Origin: Rallus limicola
Lineage: Eukaryota > Chordata > Aves > Gruiformes > Rallidae
Direction of reading: 5' to 3'
Assembly (NCBI GenBank): GCA_022605955.1
Contig: JAKCOZ010000005.1
Location: 50,345,762-50,409,761 of the forward strand
Length of the DNA stretch: 64,000 nucleotides
The notes under the pieces were generated by a model. It saw only the letters and a list, made by a program, of their open reading frames with translations. It ran no database searches and was not told the origin of the DNA. The position numbers were made by a program, and so were the translations under genes. Positions 52,469 through 64,000 of the stretch are shown piece after piece (position 1 is the first letter of the stretch; each line of letters begins with the position of its first letter).

Positions 52469-55400
52469 GTAATTATCGGGATCCACTACATTTGCTTACA
52501 GGAGCTGAGGCTGCCCTGGCATTTCTGAACAGCACCAACAGCTCAGGAGTGATTTCACTGCCTGCTTCAGAAACCCGTGTAGGCTTCGATCCTATTTGTA
52601 AACTAGCCAGGGACAAAGCCCTCATTGACTTATCCAGTAGACTAACCAAACCTTGCCAGGAGGGAGCGATGCGGGGCTTAATCCTGCAGCCCTGGCTCAG
52701 GACAGGGAAACCTCGCCCACAGGAGTAACTCAGCACTTGTTTGTTTCTTCAGCACGCCTGGAGAACCTGAACATTGGAGCGTACAGGCCAGATGTGGCTT
52801 CAAAATAGATCTCTTACTTTAGAAACGTCTCCTAAAACCTGTGTGGTGTTTAAGTCTTGCCAGTGTGTTTGGAAATGCCAAACTCTGAAAAAATTGCTGG
52901 GAATATTGTTGTCATTGATGAGAGGGAAAACAAAGCAGAGGGCAAAATAATGAGCAGCCAGACAGTTTAAAAGGTTTCTCTCATTCAAATCACCACCTGG
53001 AATTGATGGCAGCACAGTAGGGAAGAAAAAGGGAGAGAGAGAAAATGCAAAGTAAGAACTTTATCCACCCAACTTTCACATGTGCCCTTTTGGGAGCTCC
53101 CATTGGCAGCCCCAGAACCTCTCCCAGCTGCAGCTCTCCTGCCTGCAGGTTCACAGGCTCAGTGCTGCAGTGCACAGTGGCGGATGGTCCCAGCTCCTGG
53201 GAGTTGCCATCCGGAGCCAGACTGGATAATTCTTGGGGGGAAAAGGGTTCTGACCTGGTAGCTATCCTTAACTTACAGAGCCTGCTGCTGTCTGTTACAG
53301 CATGTGAGTGGCTGCACTCCAGATCTGGATATACCAGGTGTCCAGGCTATTTTTTTCCCCCAGCTACATTCAGAAAGGAAAAAAAAAAAGGGGAAGTTCA
53401 GAAAACGAGAAATGAATCTAACTCACCACACCAGAATGACAAGAAAATACTGCTCACTCAACACAGGGATAAATGAGACCTGTGTAGTTTCACTTATGTG
53501 AGGTTTACTTTAGAAGGCAAAACCAGAACATGATCAGTAACCACAAAACATCCTTCTACCTCTGACATTTTTAGGCCTATTTTTTCTCCTCTGACTTAAT
53601 GAACTTTCTTGTTACAGTAGTGCTGGGCTTGATCCCACAGCTAACATTGTGTTACGTATTCCCCTTCTTCTGATTTTGGTAGAAATTTTGTTGAATGCTC
53701 ATTTATCTTGTGCTAAAATAAAGCTGATCAATGTCAAAATAATCATAAAGTTTGGAAAAAACCAAAACACGTTAGCACAGGAAAAATCAAAACAAAACTA
53801 AAATCATGGTCCTCACATAAACCAACCCCTACGTAGCTCGTGGTCCTCGCTTTCAGAGACATATCTAAGAACAGAGTCTTTGAGTATATGAAAGCAGAAT
53901 GGCTGTTCAATGATTGTGATTTACTTACCTGCAATAGGTAATCATTTGTTAGCTGGTGCATCAGTGACTTGGTGATCACTTCTATCCTCTCTTATCTGGA
54001 TTCTGTTCTAGTTTCAAATCTTAGGGACAATTTTGATACTTGCTCTTGTTGTCCTGATGGCTGTTTACTTGGTGAGAGTGAACAGCACAGCTGAGGCTAA
54101 AGAAGAAGAAGAAGCAGTTGTCAGTATTTACGAAGAGGTGGAGGAGGAAAAAGGACTCTACAGAGATCTCTCAGGAACCACAATAACTGAGGAGGAAACC
54201 AACAGGTCCAATGACTCCTGCAGGTAAGCCATGCTGAAGGGCACGTGGAGCAGTAATCACCAGGTGGAGAAATAGTTAAAAATATGACAATATCAGCATG
54301 GCTTTTGTTCTCTTCCCATTCTATAATAAATGATAAAGAACCCTAATTTGGGAAAAGTAGGGGTGTTGTTTAGGCACTGGATCGTTAGCAGTAGCCTGTT
54401 ATGAGGGGCAGTAGGGGCAGTATCACAGCTCTGCTACTGCTCCTGTGCTTGTATGATCAGCATAGCTCTGGAGCTGCTCCACCACCTCCAGCCATCATCC
54501 CTTTATGGCAGTGGTGGGAGGCAGCAGGGTGACCAGTGGATAAAGCAGCCTCTGCTGAGGCCACCCCCCTTTCAGAGGCTGGAGGGAGCAACGGGTGTTT
54601 GCCCCAGCAGAGGGAGGAGAGGATACTAAAGGGATTCCCAGCCCCAGGAGGTTATTTTTCTCTTTGTCTTTAGAATGGTAAAATTCAAAGCTCAGAGTGG
54701 CTACTGAGAATCCATTCCACTGGATTTTGGGAGTACTTTGAGGTTTGGCTATAAAAACTGAGGATACAGAGTACTCTCAGATTACTTGTCCAGTTCAGTT
54801 CGTTTGCTTTTGAGATTGATGTTCAGAATGGCCAGCTGTACAGTTTGACATGTGCTTGTTTCCCTGCTTGAGTCAAATAATTTGCTTCACGATATACAAT
54901 TGCCCTTGCAGATTTGAACTTGTGGAAAATGTTCCTTATGACTTAGCTTTTGAGATAAATAGCACAGCAGCCAAACCCTTGTACCAAGCCTGGATGAGAC
55001 TCCTTGATATAGCCCAGGAAAAAATTCACGTGGCTTCTTACTATTGGTCTCTCACTGGGAAGGATATCAATGTCAATGATTCATCTTCCAAGCAGGTAGG
55101 AGAAAATCAATGACCAGAACATCTTTGGTTGGACGTCTCATATAATATGTGGTCTGTCTCCCAGAGATGCTGCTTGACTCTTCCTGCACACCCAGAAAGT
55201 TTTTCCATGCTGGTCTGTAGCAGCACACCAGCTTTCCTCCTCCAGCTGAGCTAGGCTCAGTCTGAGTATGTCTCTGCTGTGTTTTAAGAACAATTCAGAG
55301 GTCAGTCTCTCAAACCCACATTTGCTTATCCTGCGTGTTGTCAGCCTGTGGTAGGGAAAGCCAGTGGCATGTCTGAAGGCCCTACAGGACCCCATATTGG

Positions 55401-58400
55401 CAGGATGTGCCAATTCCCACTGGCTAGCTGGAGCAGTCAGGAAGCAAAGTCTGCTGGACATTTGACTGTGTCAGATGCTGTTTCTCCCCATGTGCAGACA
55501 CAGCATCTCTATTTGCCCATTTGCAGGTGTCCCTGAGCCATGCCATGGGACAGCAGCTCAGGGTCATTTGCTCTCCTTTGCAGGCCTGTCCTCATGTGCA
55601 TCTTGGGCAGACAGGCTTCCTGCAGGGCCTCTCTGGCTCCACCACCAAAAGTAAACAGCAGAGCCCATGGCACGGCCTCACCTTGTGTCTACCCATTAGG
55701 TTTAATTGTCTCTTGGCTCTTGTTTGGCCTGTGGCATCTGGCAGCCTCCCAGGCAATCCTGAGCAGAGTCTGGGGGACAATATGGGCTGGGGACTGTTTG
55801 GAAAAGCAGAAGGGACGAGGCCACTCTATTTCAGGCAGATACACAGTTCAGTCATGTGTTGGGAATCATGTTGTTCACCTACAGACCAGATGCTGGCCTC
55901 TTTATTACACTGGGCAGATGCTCTGCCTCCCTCCTGGAACAGCATTCTTGTCTTCCCTCTCTGGGACTGCCCTCCTAGTCTTCCTCATCAGGTGGGTCTG
56001 GTGCCATAACCTCACTCACTTCCTCCACAACAGAAGAAGTGACAGATGTAAGGCTAAAGAGTCTCTGCTAAAGGGATGGTTCAGTTTAGAATAGTCTCTG
56101 TTACTTCTATCCTTGGGAAAAAATGATGTAACGGTATCTGTTGAGCATCAGTATCCAACAGTTGATCTTCAACGGGGCGTTCACTGGGGTGTTTGTGGTC
56201 ATACTTTAAACTTTATGTCTAATAGCATTAAATGACAGAAAATAAACTTTGATTCATACATAGAATCAGAATCCCTTTTTTCTCTGATTGAAACACTCCA
56301 GAAACAGGTGATATTTCTGACTTCCTTGTGTTGGTATTCTTCAAAGGAAGCATCCATTAGTGACAATGTATTTCCATGTGTTTTACTAAACGTTCTGTAA
56401 CAAAAAATGAAAATTAACAAGCAATGTACTGTACAGGGTGAAGCTATCCTGAAGAGGTTTGAGAAATTACTCAAAGAGAATGTCTCTCTGTATGTTGCAG
56501 CAAGTGTGCCAACTTTGGCTACAAATTCAACTGACCTTGAGCTTTTAGAGGAAAAAGGTAATTATCTCCTTTTTTTGGTGACATCCTTAGAATCTCAGTA
56601 ATGCAAAAAGACATCTGAGAAACTAGTGTCCAAGGTCTATTCTGGCATGGCACTTACATGGGTTCAAAGGACAGGCACTATGTATTCACTACTTCATGAT
56701 TTCTGTGTATGTTGTCATGCCCTGAAGGATTTTTCTAAAAGTTGGTATTTTGTGTATTTTTACAAGTTGTCATATTGCCAGGAATAAGTGCTTGTGAATT
56801 TTGGTAGTTATTACCAGTTGCAGCTATCAGACATCCAGACATGTTCTGGCTGGCAGGGGAGCAGTATCAATTACTATCTCCATGCTGTATCACAGAATCA
56901 CAAAGCTTTAGGAGTCAGAAGGGACCTCAAAAGATTATCTAGCCCAACCACCCTGCCAGAGCAGGATCACCTAGATTAGGCCACACAGGAACATGCCAAG
57001 GCAGGTTTTGAATGTCTCCAGAGAAGGAGACTCCACAACCTCTCTGGGTAGTATCTAAACCTCTTTTTCTCCCCTCCCCATCTTTCTTCAGGGGCTCATG
57101 TGAAAAAGATTGATTTTGGACATTTGGCAGGAGGAGTGTTGCATAGCAAGTTCTGGATTGTAGACATGAAGCACATATACATTGGCAGTGCAAATATGGA
57201 CTGGAGATCTTTATCTCAGGTAAGTTCTGCTGCTACACCTTTGAAACATTGGGTGAAATTCATGTCCAAGCATATATCAGAGAAATTCTAATGATGTAAA
57301 ATGCTGCCTGAGTGGGAGAAACAGCAAGAAGCCCCGGGAGCCAGCTCTTTCGGGGCTGTGACATGGCTTCCTCTATTTGCAGGTGAAAGAATTTGGTGCT
57401 GTGATATACAACTGCAGCTGCTTGGCCAAAGACCTCTGGAAGACATTTACTACTTACTGGGATCTCGGACATGCTAATGCTACCATCCCATTCCCTTGGC
57501 CTCACAATTACTCTACCCACATTAACAACCGCCGGCCTCTGGAAGTAGAATTTAATGGAATATTGACAAAAGCCTATTTTTCTGTAAGTATGTTTTAAAA
57601 CAACAAGGTAGCCTGTAAACTATATTTAAGCATTGGCCAGAGAAGTTTATTCAGCAGTCCTCAGCTACCTGTGCTCCAGTTGGGTAATCATTCATTTGGC
57701 AGTTTTCTCTGGAACTACTCAAGGAATAAGAGTTGGAAGGCATGAGGAATGCTGGTGATCCACCTCAAGTGTTTTGTGCTACCATAATGAAAACCAAACA
57801 GATCTGAATATAAATGAATCATGGTCTGACTGAAAAAGGATGAAATCACTGACCTGTGTGCCTTTCTCTTTACAGGCTTCTCCTCCAACATTTTGTCCAG
57901 CAGGTCGCACCCATGACCTCTTTGCTATAATCAGTATTATCAGTGAGGCACAGAAGTTTGTCTATGTTTCTGTTATGGAATATTTCCCTACCAGCCGCTT
58001 TGTTCATCCAGAAAGGTATAGTTTTAATCCTGAGCAAATCAGTTGACTGTGCACTGTTTAAAGGAGAAATATACTATTCCTCTCTTCTGCAGCAAAGTAC
58101 TCAGTGGAGAGCACTGAAGCTTTGCTCTGCATTCACAACTGCCTTGTTCACTGTGCAAACTCTGATGCTACAGGAAGGTTGGTATCTAATACGGCTCATG
58201 TGCTTCACTGGTGTTTTAGAGCAGCCTCCTGTGGCCTTCACGAGGCAAGAAAGATGTGAAGTGCCAGACTAGGGACAGTTAGGTACAGCTCCCTTCAAAA
58301 CACAACAGAGCAGCTTTATGAATAGAGAAAGGAATGGGAAAAGCAGATATATATCTGACCTCCGACTTTGGAAGAGAAAATACTGCCTTGCTCCTCTCCT

Positions 58401-61400
58401 CTGCTCCTGTTGCTCTCTTGTTATTTTCTTTTGAAGACTCTTGACTTCTGACCCTGCTGCCTGTAGTTCCTGGCCATTAGTTTAGAGGGTGATTCTTGAC
58501 TGTCCTTGTTGACCTCTGCAACAGTAGCTGAAACAGCCTCTCAAAGAAACTTTTGGTGTCTATTTTCCTTTTGTATAATTCCATCGAAGGACATCCAAGT
58601 TCCTGAAGTGTGCCAGTGTGTGCAGCAGCAGCTCTCAAAGAGAAGGTGGTAGTGGTGATCTGGAGTGATCAAATGTGTGTGGTGGACCACTGCCGTGGCC
58701 TCAGTGGGCTGCCCAGGGTCACAGCAGGATCATGCAGACCCTGCACATCAACTCAAATCTAACACAGAACATTAGTGAGTCATGGGGCGACATCTCCCAG
58801 ATACGCTTAAGTTAGGATGTTTACATGCAACCAAGTGCTTAAAAGCTTATCTGCTGGTAACATTTCTGGGTTTTTCCAATCATCTAAATAATCTGACTGA
58901 GAAAGAAGTTGAAGCAAAATAATTATGGACAATATGGCATGTAAAAAATAAGGTGAGCTCTAGGTTGCCATTTAGCCAGAGTTATGCCATGCATCATGTC
59001 CTGTGGCATGGTTGTGTAAAGCCTCTGTTTAACTGGCATGGGTATGTTAGCAGGAAGAGTGCAGGATGATGGGTAGACACAGATAATTCCGCTGCTCTTG
59101 AAACAAAATCTCAAAGACTAGCTTCTGCTTGTAGGATATTTTTTAATAAATCAAATAGCTTTTTGTTTTCTGTGTTGTACAGTTGGGTTTCTTCTCAGCT
59201 CCTGATTTTAGCTAAGAACACATTCACAGAAAATCTCTTTTCTCCCTTAGGAATGAGTGTGTTAATACTTCTCAGTCTTCATCTGAAGCCCTAATCCACC
59301 ATTTATGACATCTAGGGCCTGATCAGATGAAAACAAGAGTTTGAAAGGCCTAGGGAGAGTCGAGCAGGGCCTGGGGCTCTCTCCACAGCAACCAGCTGTA
59401 GTGTAATGAATTGGGGCTGATTAGTTCAGGTTAGGTTCCTCCAGCAGCTGAGGCAGAGGGAACAAAGCTGTTGTCTTAATGCCTGAGTGTTAATCAACTA
59501 GAAACCGATATATTTGAAAAATGGAAGCTGTTCAAAAATAGCATTTCTAAATAGCATCCTTTTCTGATCTACAAGTCAGCCTGAGCCTGAAAGCACATGG
59601 CTGGTCTGTTGATCATGGCAGGACAATGTGTGAGCAATAACTGGAGAATTCAGGCCCTCGCAAACCAAAAGGAAAAAGTTAGGCAAATTAATTCACCATA
59701 GCTCACAGGACTGTGAGTGAGCACTAGACCCCTCTCTGTGTCAGTCCTGCAGTCTGTACCAATGATCCTTGTCTTCCTCCATGCAGCACTTCTTAGGACA
59801 TATGGAATGAAAACACTATGTGGGTGTTGGCGTTATTAGCCCTGGGATCTACACCGTCCAGCTCTTAGTGTGTAGTTGGGTTAAGAACGTTAAAAAATGT
59901 TCCCTATAGCTACTGCCAACACAAATGTCAGGAGCATGGACAGCCCCACGTTCAGAGAGCACAGCTGGGGTTGTTTCCTCAGGGGTGCATGGCATACTAA
60001 AGACAGCAAGGAGGGATGGGGAGGGGTAGAACCTGTCCATGCTGGTTGATGGTGCAGGACCACTGGGGACACTGGAAACAGTCTCTGGGGTCCTGAAACA
60101 CATATTCTGCAAAATTACTCTTAGGCTTCCCTATGGGCTCTGCTCTGTCCTTTCTACTTCATGGATTTGGATCTCCTTGGATTTACATTGGAGTTGCTAT
60201 TGTTATTTTTAGTTTCCTAAGGAGATGAGGGTGATGGTACCATGCTCTGTATGCATCTATGTACACCCACTTTTCTAAGCTTTACATTTTTTATTGATTT
60301 CATCACAACTTGGCAGATACTGGAGATCTCAAAGCACGATAAGAACTGGCTGAGAAGAAGGCTGAAATGTTATTTAAACCCCCAGTGAAGGCACATGCGC
60401 CTCTTTTACTAGACATCAGAGATCCCATCTGTACATGGCATCACTTGTATTCTCAGTTTATTGTCACGTCTTTCTACTTAACTGTTTCAAAAATACCCCT
60501 TTTTCTGTCCACCTACTCTGTCTCTAGATACTGGCCAGCCATTGACAATGCTCTGAGACGTGCTGCTTTCAACTGCAGAGTACAAATTCGGCTTCTGGTC
60601 AGCTGCTGGACCCACTCTGACCCAGCCATGCTCTACTATCTGAAGTCCTTGCGTGCTCTCAACAACCCAGATGCCCACATCAGTGTTGACGTGGTACGAT
60701 AAGAAACTTGACTTTGGAAAGACAGCTCAAGGATATGGGCCGCCCACTGATTTTTTGAGTCTAAGCTCCCAGTTGCATGTGCAAATAATCAGGTTTTAGA
60801 GAAGCAGATTGTCCATTGTTGCAGTGGCTCTTTGGGTTCCTTGAGAAAATAATGCCAAAGAGATAATATTTGAGGAAGCAGCTATTGCAAGCTACTAGTG
60901 ATACCATGAGGATGTGCCTAGCTGCAGTGCTTGCAACATTATCCAGTCAGTTGCTTTTGCTGAGTGCCTTGACAGTAATAGTTTATAGGACAACTCAGTG
61001 CTCTTCTCCTGCACCTTTTCCTGTAAGGAGTATCTTTACTGGGTCTAATTACAGTCAGTTTTTTACAATTGAGATCTTTGCTGATTGCCTATATAAATAG
61101 GCCCTTTTCGAAACAGTAAATATTATACATAGGCCATTAGGTACTAGGCTGGGATGCATCAAGTGGGGTGGGGATGGTGTGGAAGCTCCCAATATAATGC
61201 AGCTACCCCAAAAGAGAGAAGTTACAGAAGGAAGGAGGAATGGTTTAAAAAGAAAACCAAAAAAAACCCCAACCAAATAAAAACCCCCAAAATCCCAAAC
61301 TGACAGAAGTGTAGATTTTAGTGAGAGTTAACACAAAAAGTTAGGCATTATTGTTTCCTGCAGTACCCCTCATGTCTGTGATCAGCCCATTCTAGCACAA

Positions 61401-63351
61401 AATAAGAGCAGCAATCAGTGGTAAATGTAGATCTATTAAACAGCTGCCTAAAACGGCATTTAATTGTCTGCCCTGTAATGATAATAGCTGTGCCACTAAT
61501 GGAACATTGTGAAGCAAACATTATCCTTATCTGATCTCAATTGCTTATCCAATTTTATGTGTACTGAAAGTACTATTTGTTAGATTTCTTGGATAAGAGT
61601 AAAACCTCTTTTATGGTGCGTTTAATAACTGTGTGTGTAATATTCTCTTTTGTTCTTTCTGTAATATTCTACTCTGGAAACACAGAAAATATGCAATGTC
61701 CAATTATTCGATCTGTTCCTTGCTCTGCTATTTCTATTTATGTTTTCAATTTCTCTCCATCCAGAAACTCTTCATTGTTCCAGTTCTGAATCACACAAGT
61801 ATTCCTTATGGGAGAGTGAATCACAACAAATACATGGTTACTGATAAAGTAGCCTATATTGGTATGTACTCCCTTTTTCCAAACACATTATCTTCAGATC
61901 TATAGGATTGAGAGTGAGATAGGATGGGCTACAATATGAAGAAAGGCTTCATTTTGCCACGTAAAGTGTATGATTTATCAGAATGTCTGCCCTGGGTAAA
62001 GAAGTAAAGGGGAGAAAATAATGTAGGTCAAGTTCAGGAAGGGATTATTTGATATGATTGCAAACTGTTAAGAATAGAGCGTGCCAAGTCTGAGTGCACA
62101 GCCAGTGACAGTCACAGTAGGAATTTCACAGGCTGTGTGCTCAGAATGATGCAGCAATAGCTGATGCTCTAGTATATAACGTTACTGTGCTTTAATAAAA
62201 AGAAATTGCTGGGAGGAATTAATTCTGTGTGCTGTTTGCTGAACAGAATTCTAGGAATGGAAATGAGAAAACAGCAGTGTTAATTGCTGCTTGATTCCTG
62301 AAGATCAGGATGGAGCTTATTTTTTCACTCTTTTATCAGGATCCCTCAAAAAAGGGGGTGTGAAAGGGCTCTGTCCTTTCAGGCAGCTCATCCTCCATGC
62401 AATGCAGGCCAGCCAAGAGCCTGATCTTCCAACGGGCTGATGACCTGCAGCTCCAATTGCCCTTAACAGAGCTTGTTTCTTACCAAGTTGACTTTTGAAG
62501 ACAGATACACAAATGATTTGTTTCCATGCCTCAGCACCTGCTGGAACTGAGAGTAGCTTTTTCTGGTTAAGGTGAATGCCAGAAGTGCTGAGCGATAAAA
62601 TCTGTACTTTTCCACAGTGTTTAATTTTCTGAATGGTGGTAGACTGGGAGAGGGCCCAAGACAATGTCTGCAGCTGGATTCACAGCTTTGGTTTAAAATC
62701 AGGCATTGCCTGCTGAGCTCAGAACAGCTCCTGAGGAGATACTGATCGAGGGTCCAGTGTCTCCTCTTGTTTTTCCTTTAACAATCAAAGAGAATTAAGT
62801 CGATTAAGAATTTATTTTTTTTTAAGCACAGAAACCCGTATCAAGCAATGGCTTTTAACTCCTCTTAACACCCATGTTTAGAATGAATAGATTGGTCTAT
62901 CTCTGCCACATGCTGTGTGGAATCAGAAGGTTATGAAGCATCAGGGTTGCAATTAACACTGACTTTCCAAAACCTGAGGTCAGGAATAAGGAGGAGGTGA
63001 CCTGTTTTTTGCTGGTCTTAATGAGATTTGCAGTTGTACAGCAAATCAGCAAAGTCAGGCAGTGTGGACTTAACAAGTATGGAGATCAAACAGAACACTG
63101 GGAAATGAATGTTTCCTAATTAGCCTTTTTTCTATTGCATAGGGACTTCCAATTGGTCAGAAGATTACTTCATTAATACAGCTGGAGTGGGACTAATTAT
63201 CAAACAGAATTTGACCAGCCTGCAGAGAAGGCAACTGCCTCTCCAGGAGCAATTAAAAAACCTTTTTGAGCGAGACTGGAATTCCAAGTACGCAGTGAAT
63301 CTGGAAGATGTGGAGGGACAGAAAGACTGTAACTGGAGGGGTCAAATCTGA
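52430..63351 (+). CDS. PLD4: PLD4, 5'-3' exonuclease PLD4 (phospholipase D family member 4), 10 coding exons
   Basis: The exons are 52430-52468, 54012-54223, 54912-55095, 56437-56557, 57092-57219, 57383-57583, 57876-58015, 60528-60693, 61765-61861 and 63143-63351. They join to 498 residues, against about 506 in human. PLD4 is known as a type II endolysosomal membrane protein that degrades single-stranded DNA and RNA from the 5' end. It thereby limits nucleic-acid-sensing Toll-like receptors. Seen here are a transmembrane helix at residues 14-34, an acidic stalk (41-59), HKD1 H203-K205-D210 (HSKFWIVD), and HKD2 H417-K419-D424 (HNKYMVTD). [10 protein letters not shown] and [10 protein letters not shown] follow the two HKD motifs. 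Many N-glycosylation sequons support a luminal domain. PLD5 is excluded because it lacks the catalytic motifs, and PLD3 by the CEP170B neighbour. The start is the first ATG in its exon. Confidence 0.96.
54012..54223 (+). CDS. PLD4: PLD4 exon: transmembrane helix and acidic stalk
   Basis: It encodes the signal-anchor [20 protein letters not shown], then sequon NST and a Glu-rich segment from a GAA repeat. It ends NRSNDSC with phase 2. The acceptor is TGTTCTAG and the donor GTAAGC. Confidence 0.95.
54912..55095 (+). CDS. PLD4: PLD4 exon: [10 protein letters not shown] block
   Basis: It encodes [14 protein letters not shown], then [20 protein letters not shown] and [17 protein letters not shown]. 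This is the start of the first phospholipase D-like domain. Phase is 2 in and 0 out. Confidence 0.97.
56437..56557 (+). CDS. PLD4: PLD4 exon: first PLD domain, core
   Basis: It encodes [20 protein letters not shown] and [20 protein letters not shown]. The acceptor is GTACAG and the donor GTAATT; phase is 0 in and 1 out. Confidence 0.96.
56888..57053 (-). mobile_element. CR1 LINE 3' fragment abutting a PLD4 exon
   Basis: The + strand reads ATCACAGAATCACAAAGC and AGAAGGGACCTCAAAAGATT, then CTAGCCCAACCACCCTGCC and typical CR1 sequence to CACAACCTCTCTGGG. It ends about 39 bases before the next PLD4 exon, so it lies against that exon's branch-site region. Confidence 0.92.
57092..57219 (+). CDS. 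PLD4: PLD4 exon: HKD motif 1
   Basis: It encodes [20 protein letters not shown] and [13 protein letters not shown]. The first HKD motif is at 57142-57165 (His203, Lys205, Asp210), all present. Phase is 1 in and 0 out; the acceptor follows a long pyrimidine tract. Confidence 0.98.
57383..57583 (+). CDS. PLD4: PLD4 exon: [18 protein letters not shown]
   Basis: It encodes [18 protein letters not shown] and [20 protein letters not shown], ending AYFS. It links the two catalytic halves and carries sequons NCS, NAT and NYS. It is phase 0 on both sides, with a GTAAGT donor. Confidence 0.97.
57876..58015 (+). CDS. PLD4: PLD4 exon: second PLD domain start
   Basis: It encodes [19 protein letters not shown] and [20 protein letters not shown]. 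The acceptor is TTTACAG and the donor GTATAG; phase is 0 in and 2 out. MEYFPT is a conserved PLD3/PLD4 block. Confidence 0.97.
58016..60527 (+). other. PLD4: PLD4 intron (2.5 kb)
   Basis: This is the longest intron between visible PLD4 catalytic exons. I see no mobile element, RNA gene or exon in it. Confidence 0.7.
60528..60693 (+). CDS. PLD4: PLD4 exon: [15 protein letters not shown]
   Basis: It encodes [38 protein letters not shown] and ISVDV. Phase is 2 in and 0 out, with a GTACGA donor. Confidence 0.97.
61250..61298. repeat. A/C-rich low-complexity tract
   Basis: Runs of A are broken by C2 to C5 blocks. It lies in the PLD4 intron 60694-61764 and resembles the tracts in CEP170B introns. 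Confidence 0.7.
61765..61861 (+). CDS. PLD4: PLD4 exon: HKD motif 2
   Basis: It encodes [20 protein letters not shown] then [12 protein letters not shown]. The second HKD motif is at 61822-61845 (His417, Lys419, Asp424). The acidic residue is Asp here. Phase is 0 in and 1 out. Confidence 0.98.
63143..63351 (+). CDS. PLD4: PLD4 terminal coding exon
   Basis: It encodes [20 protein letters not shown], then [20 protein letters not shown] and DCNWRGQI, with TGA at 63349-63351. The FERDW and DC-W endings match mammalian PLD4. Confidence 0.98.
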
Positions 63352-63785
63352 AGTCAATTAAAATATACATTTTAAATAGAAACAAAAATATATCTGAATC
63401 TTGTTCCCCAGGCAAAGCAAGGAGCTTTCTTTTTTATGTCTTTGTCAGAGAAATTGCTTCCTCATTGTGTCCAGACTGTTTGATGATGTGAGAACTTCTC
63501 GTAGTTGTCTCCCTACAAAACCCCTAATCGGTGTGTGATATTTCCTTCTCTGTGTGATTACCTCATCCCATAGTTAATTAAATGCATACAGTGTTATGTG
63601 ATGAGTGATATTAAAGCAAACATGGAAGATACAGCCAGATCTTAATACACCAGGGATGCAGATCATTATTGCTGTTATATTTTATCTTAGGGTGCTATCT
63701 ATTTGAACCTCAATGTTCCATTAGCAGTGTTTACTTACAAGTGTGTAAGCATATTTTTAATAAACTCCTGGCCACTTTAAGATTT
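63352..63785 (+). other. PLD4: PLD4 3' untranslated region
   Basis: A short AT-rich 3'UTR of about 430 bases is expected if the signal at 63759 is used. The remaining 215 bases of the window hold nothing recognised. Confidence 0.65.
63759..63764 (+). terminator. PLD4 poly(A) signal AATAAA
   Basis: AATAAA lies 408 bases after the stop codon. An ATTAAA variant occurs earlier, near 63611. Confidence 0.65.
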
Positions 63786-64000
63786 CAACCATGTAAGTAA
63801 GCACCTGCAATACCAAGGGCAGATTTTTAAAGCATTTGGAAGTTAGAGGTACCCAGCAATACCTGTATTTCAGTGTTGAGTCTGCCACCAGAGTTAAATG
63901 CCTGGGATTTAAATCTTGTGGCCAGCTTCCAGCTCAACTGCCCTGGACCCCTGTGTGTCTGGGGTTGTTCAGATGTCTGTGTGGTGACCTCATGTGGCAA

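Noticed and set aside
55521..56094. Two overlapping open frames (162 and 184 codons) in a PLD4 intron
   Set aside because: They lie wholly within an intron between homology-fixed exons, overlap each other in different frames and match nothing recognised.

Overview
The window looks like avian nuclear DNA. It carries several truncated CR1 LINE fragments with the bird-type 3' end, long introns and small exons, and two vertebrate genes in head-to-tail order on the + strand. The exact species cannot be told from the sequence. Both genes were identified by reading translated exons against family sequences recalled from memory; no database search was run.

Region 1 (1 to about 44,575) is CEP170B, encoding a centrosome- and microtubule-associated protein with an N-terminal FHA domain. 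The 5' end, about 65 codons in the human protein, lies upstream of the window. Sixteen constitutive coding exons (997-40529) splice in one continuous frame to 1,572 residues plus a TGA stop. A 39-nt candidate cassette exon (35100-35138) also fits the frame. Two introns are non-standard. The FHA-domain intron 1076-3822 is a textbook U12-type AT-AC intron. Intron 35849-37440 needs a GC donor. A long AT-rich 3'UTR with several poly(A) signals and a G-quadruplex candidate follows.

Region 2 (about 44,580-52,378) is intergenic, or holds an unseen 5' noncoding exon of the next gene. It contains (TA)n and (TG)n microsatellites, a CR1 fragment and a CpG-enriched patch. No protein gene was recognised there.

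Region 3 (52,379-63,785) is PLD4, encoding a single-pass type II membrane 5' exonuclease of endolysosomes. Ten coding exons give 498 residues with both HKD catalytic motifs intact. Its 3'UTR ends near an AATAAA at 63759.

The CEP170B-PLD4 order matches human 14q32.33 and mirrors the paralogous CEP170-PLD5 pair on human 1q43-44. This is ordinary conserved vertebrate synteny, and I saw no sign of horizontal transfer or a novel multi-gene system. The most interesting signals are in the splicing: the U12 intron, the GC donor with a harmful decoy GT, the cassette exon, and a long intronic inverted repeat in the GC-AG intron.
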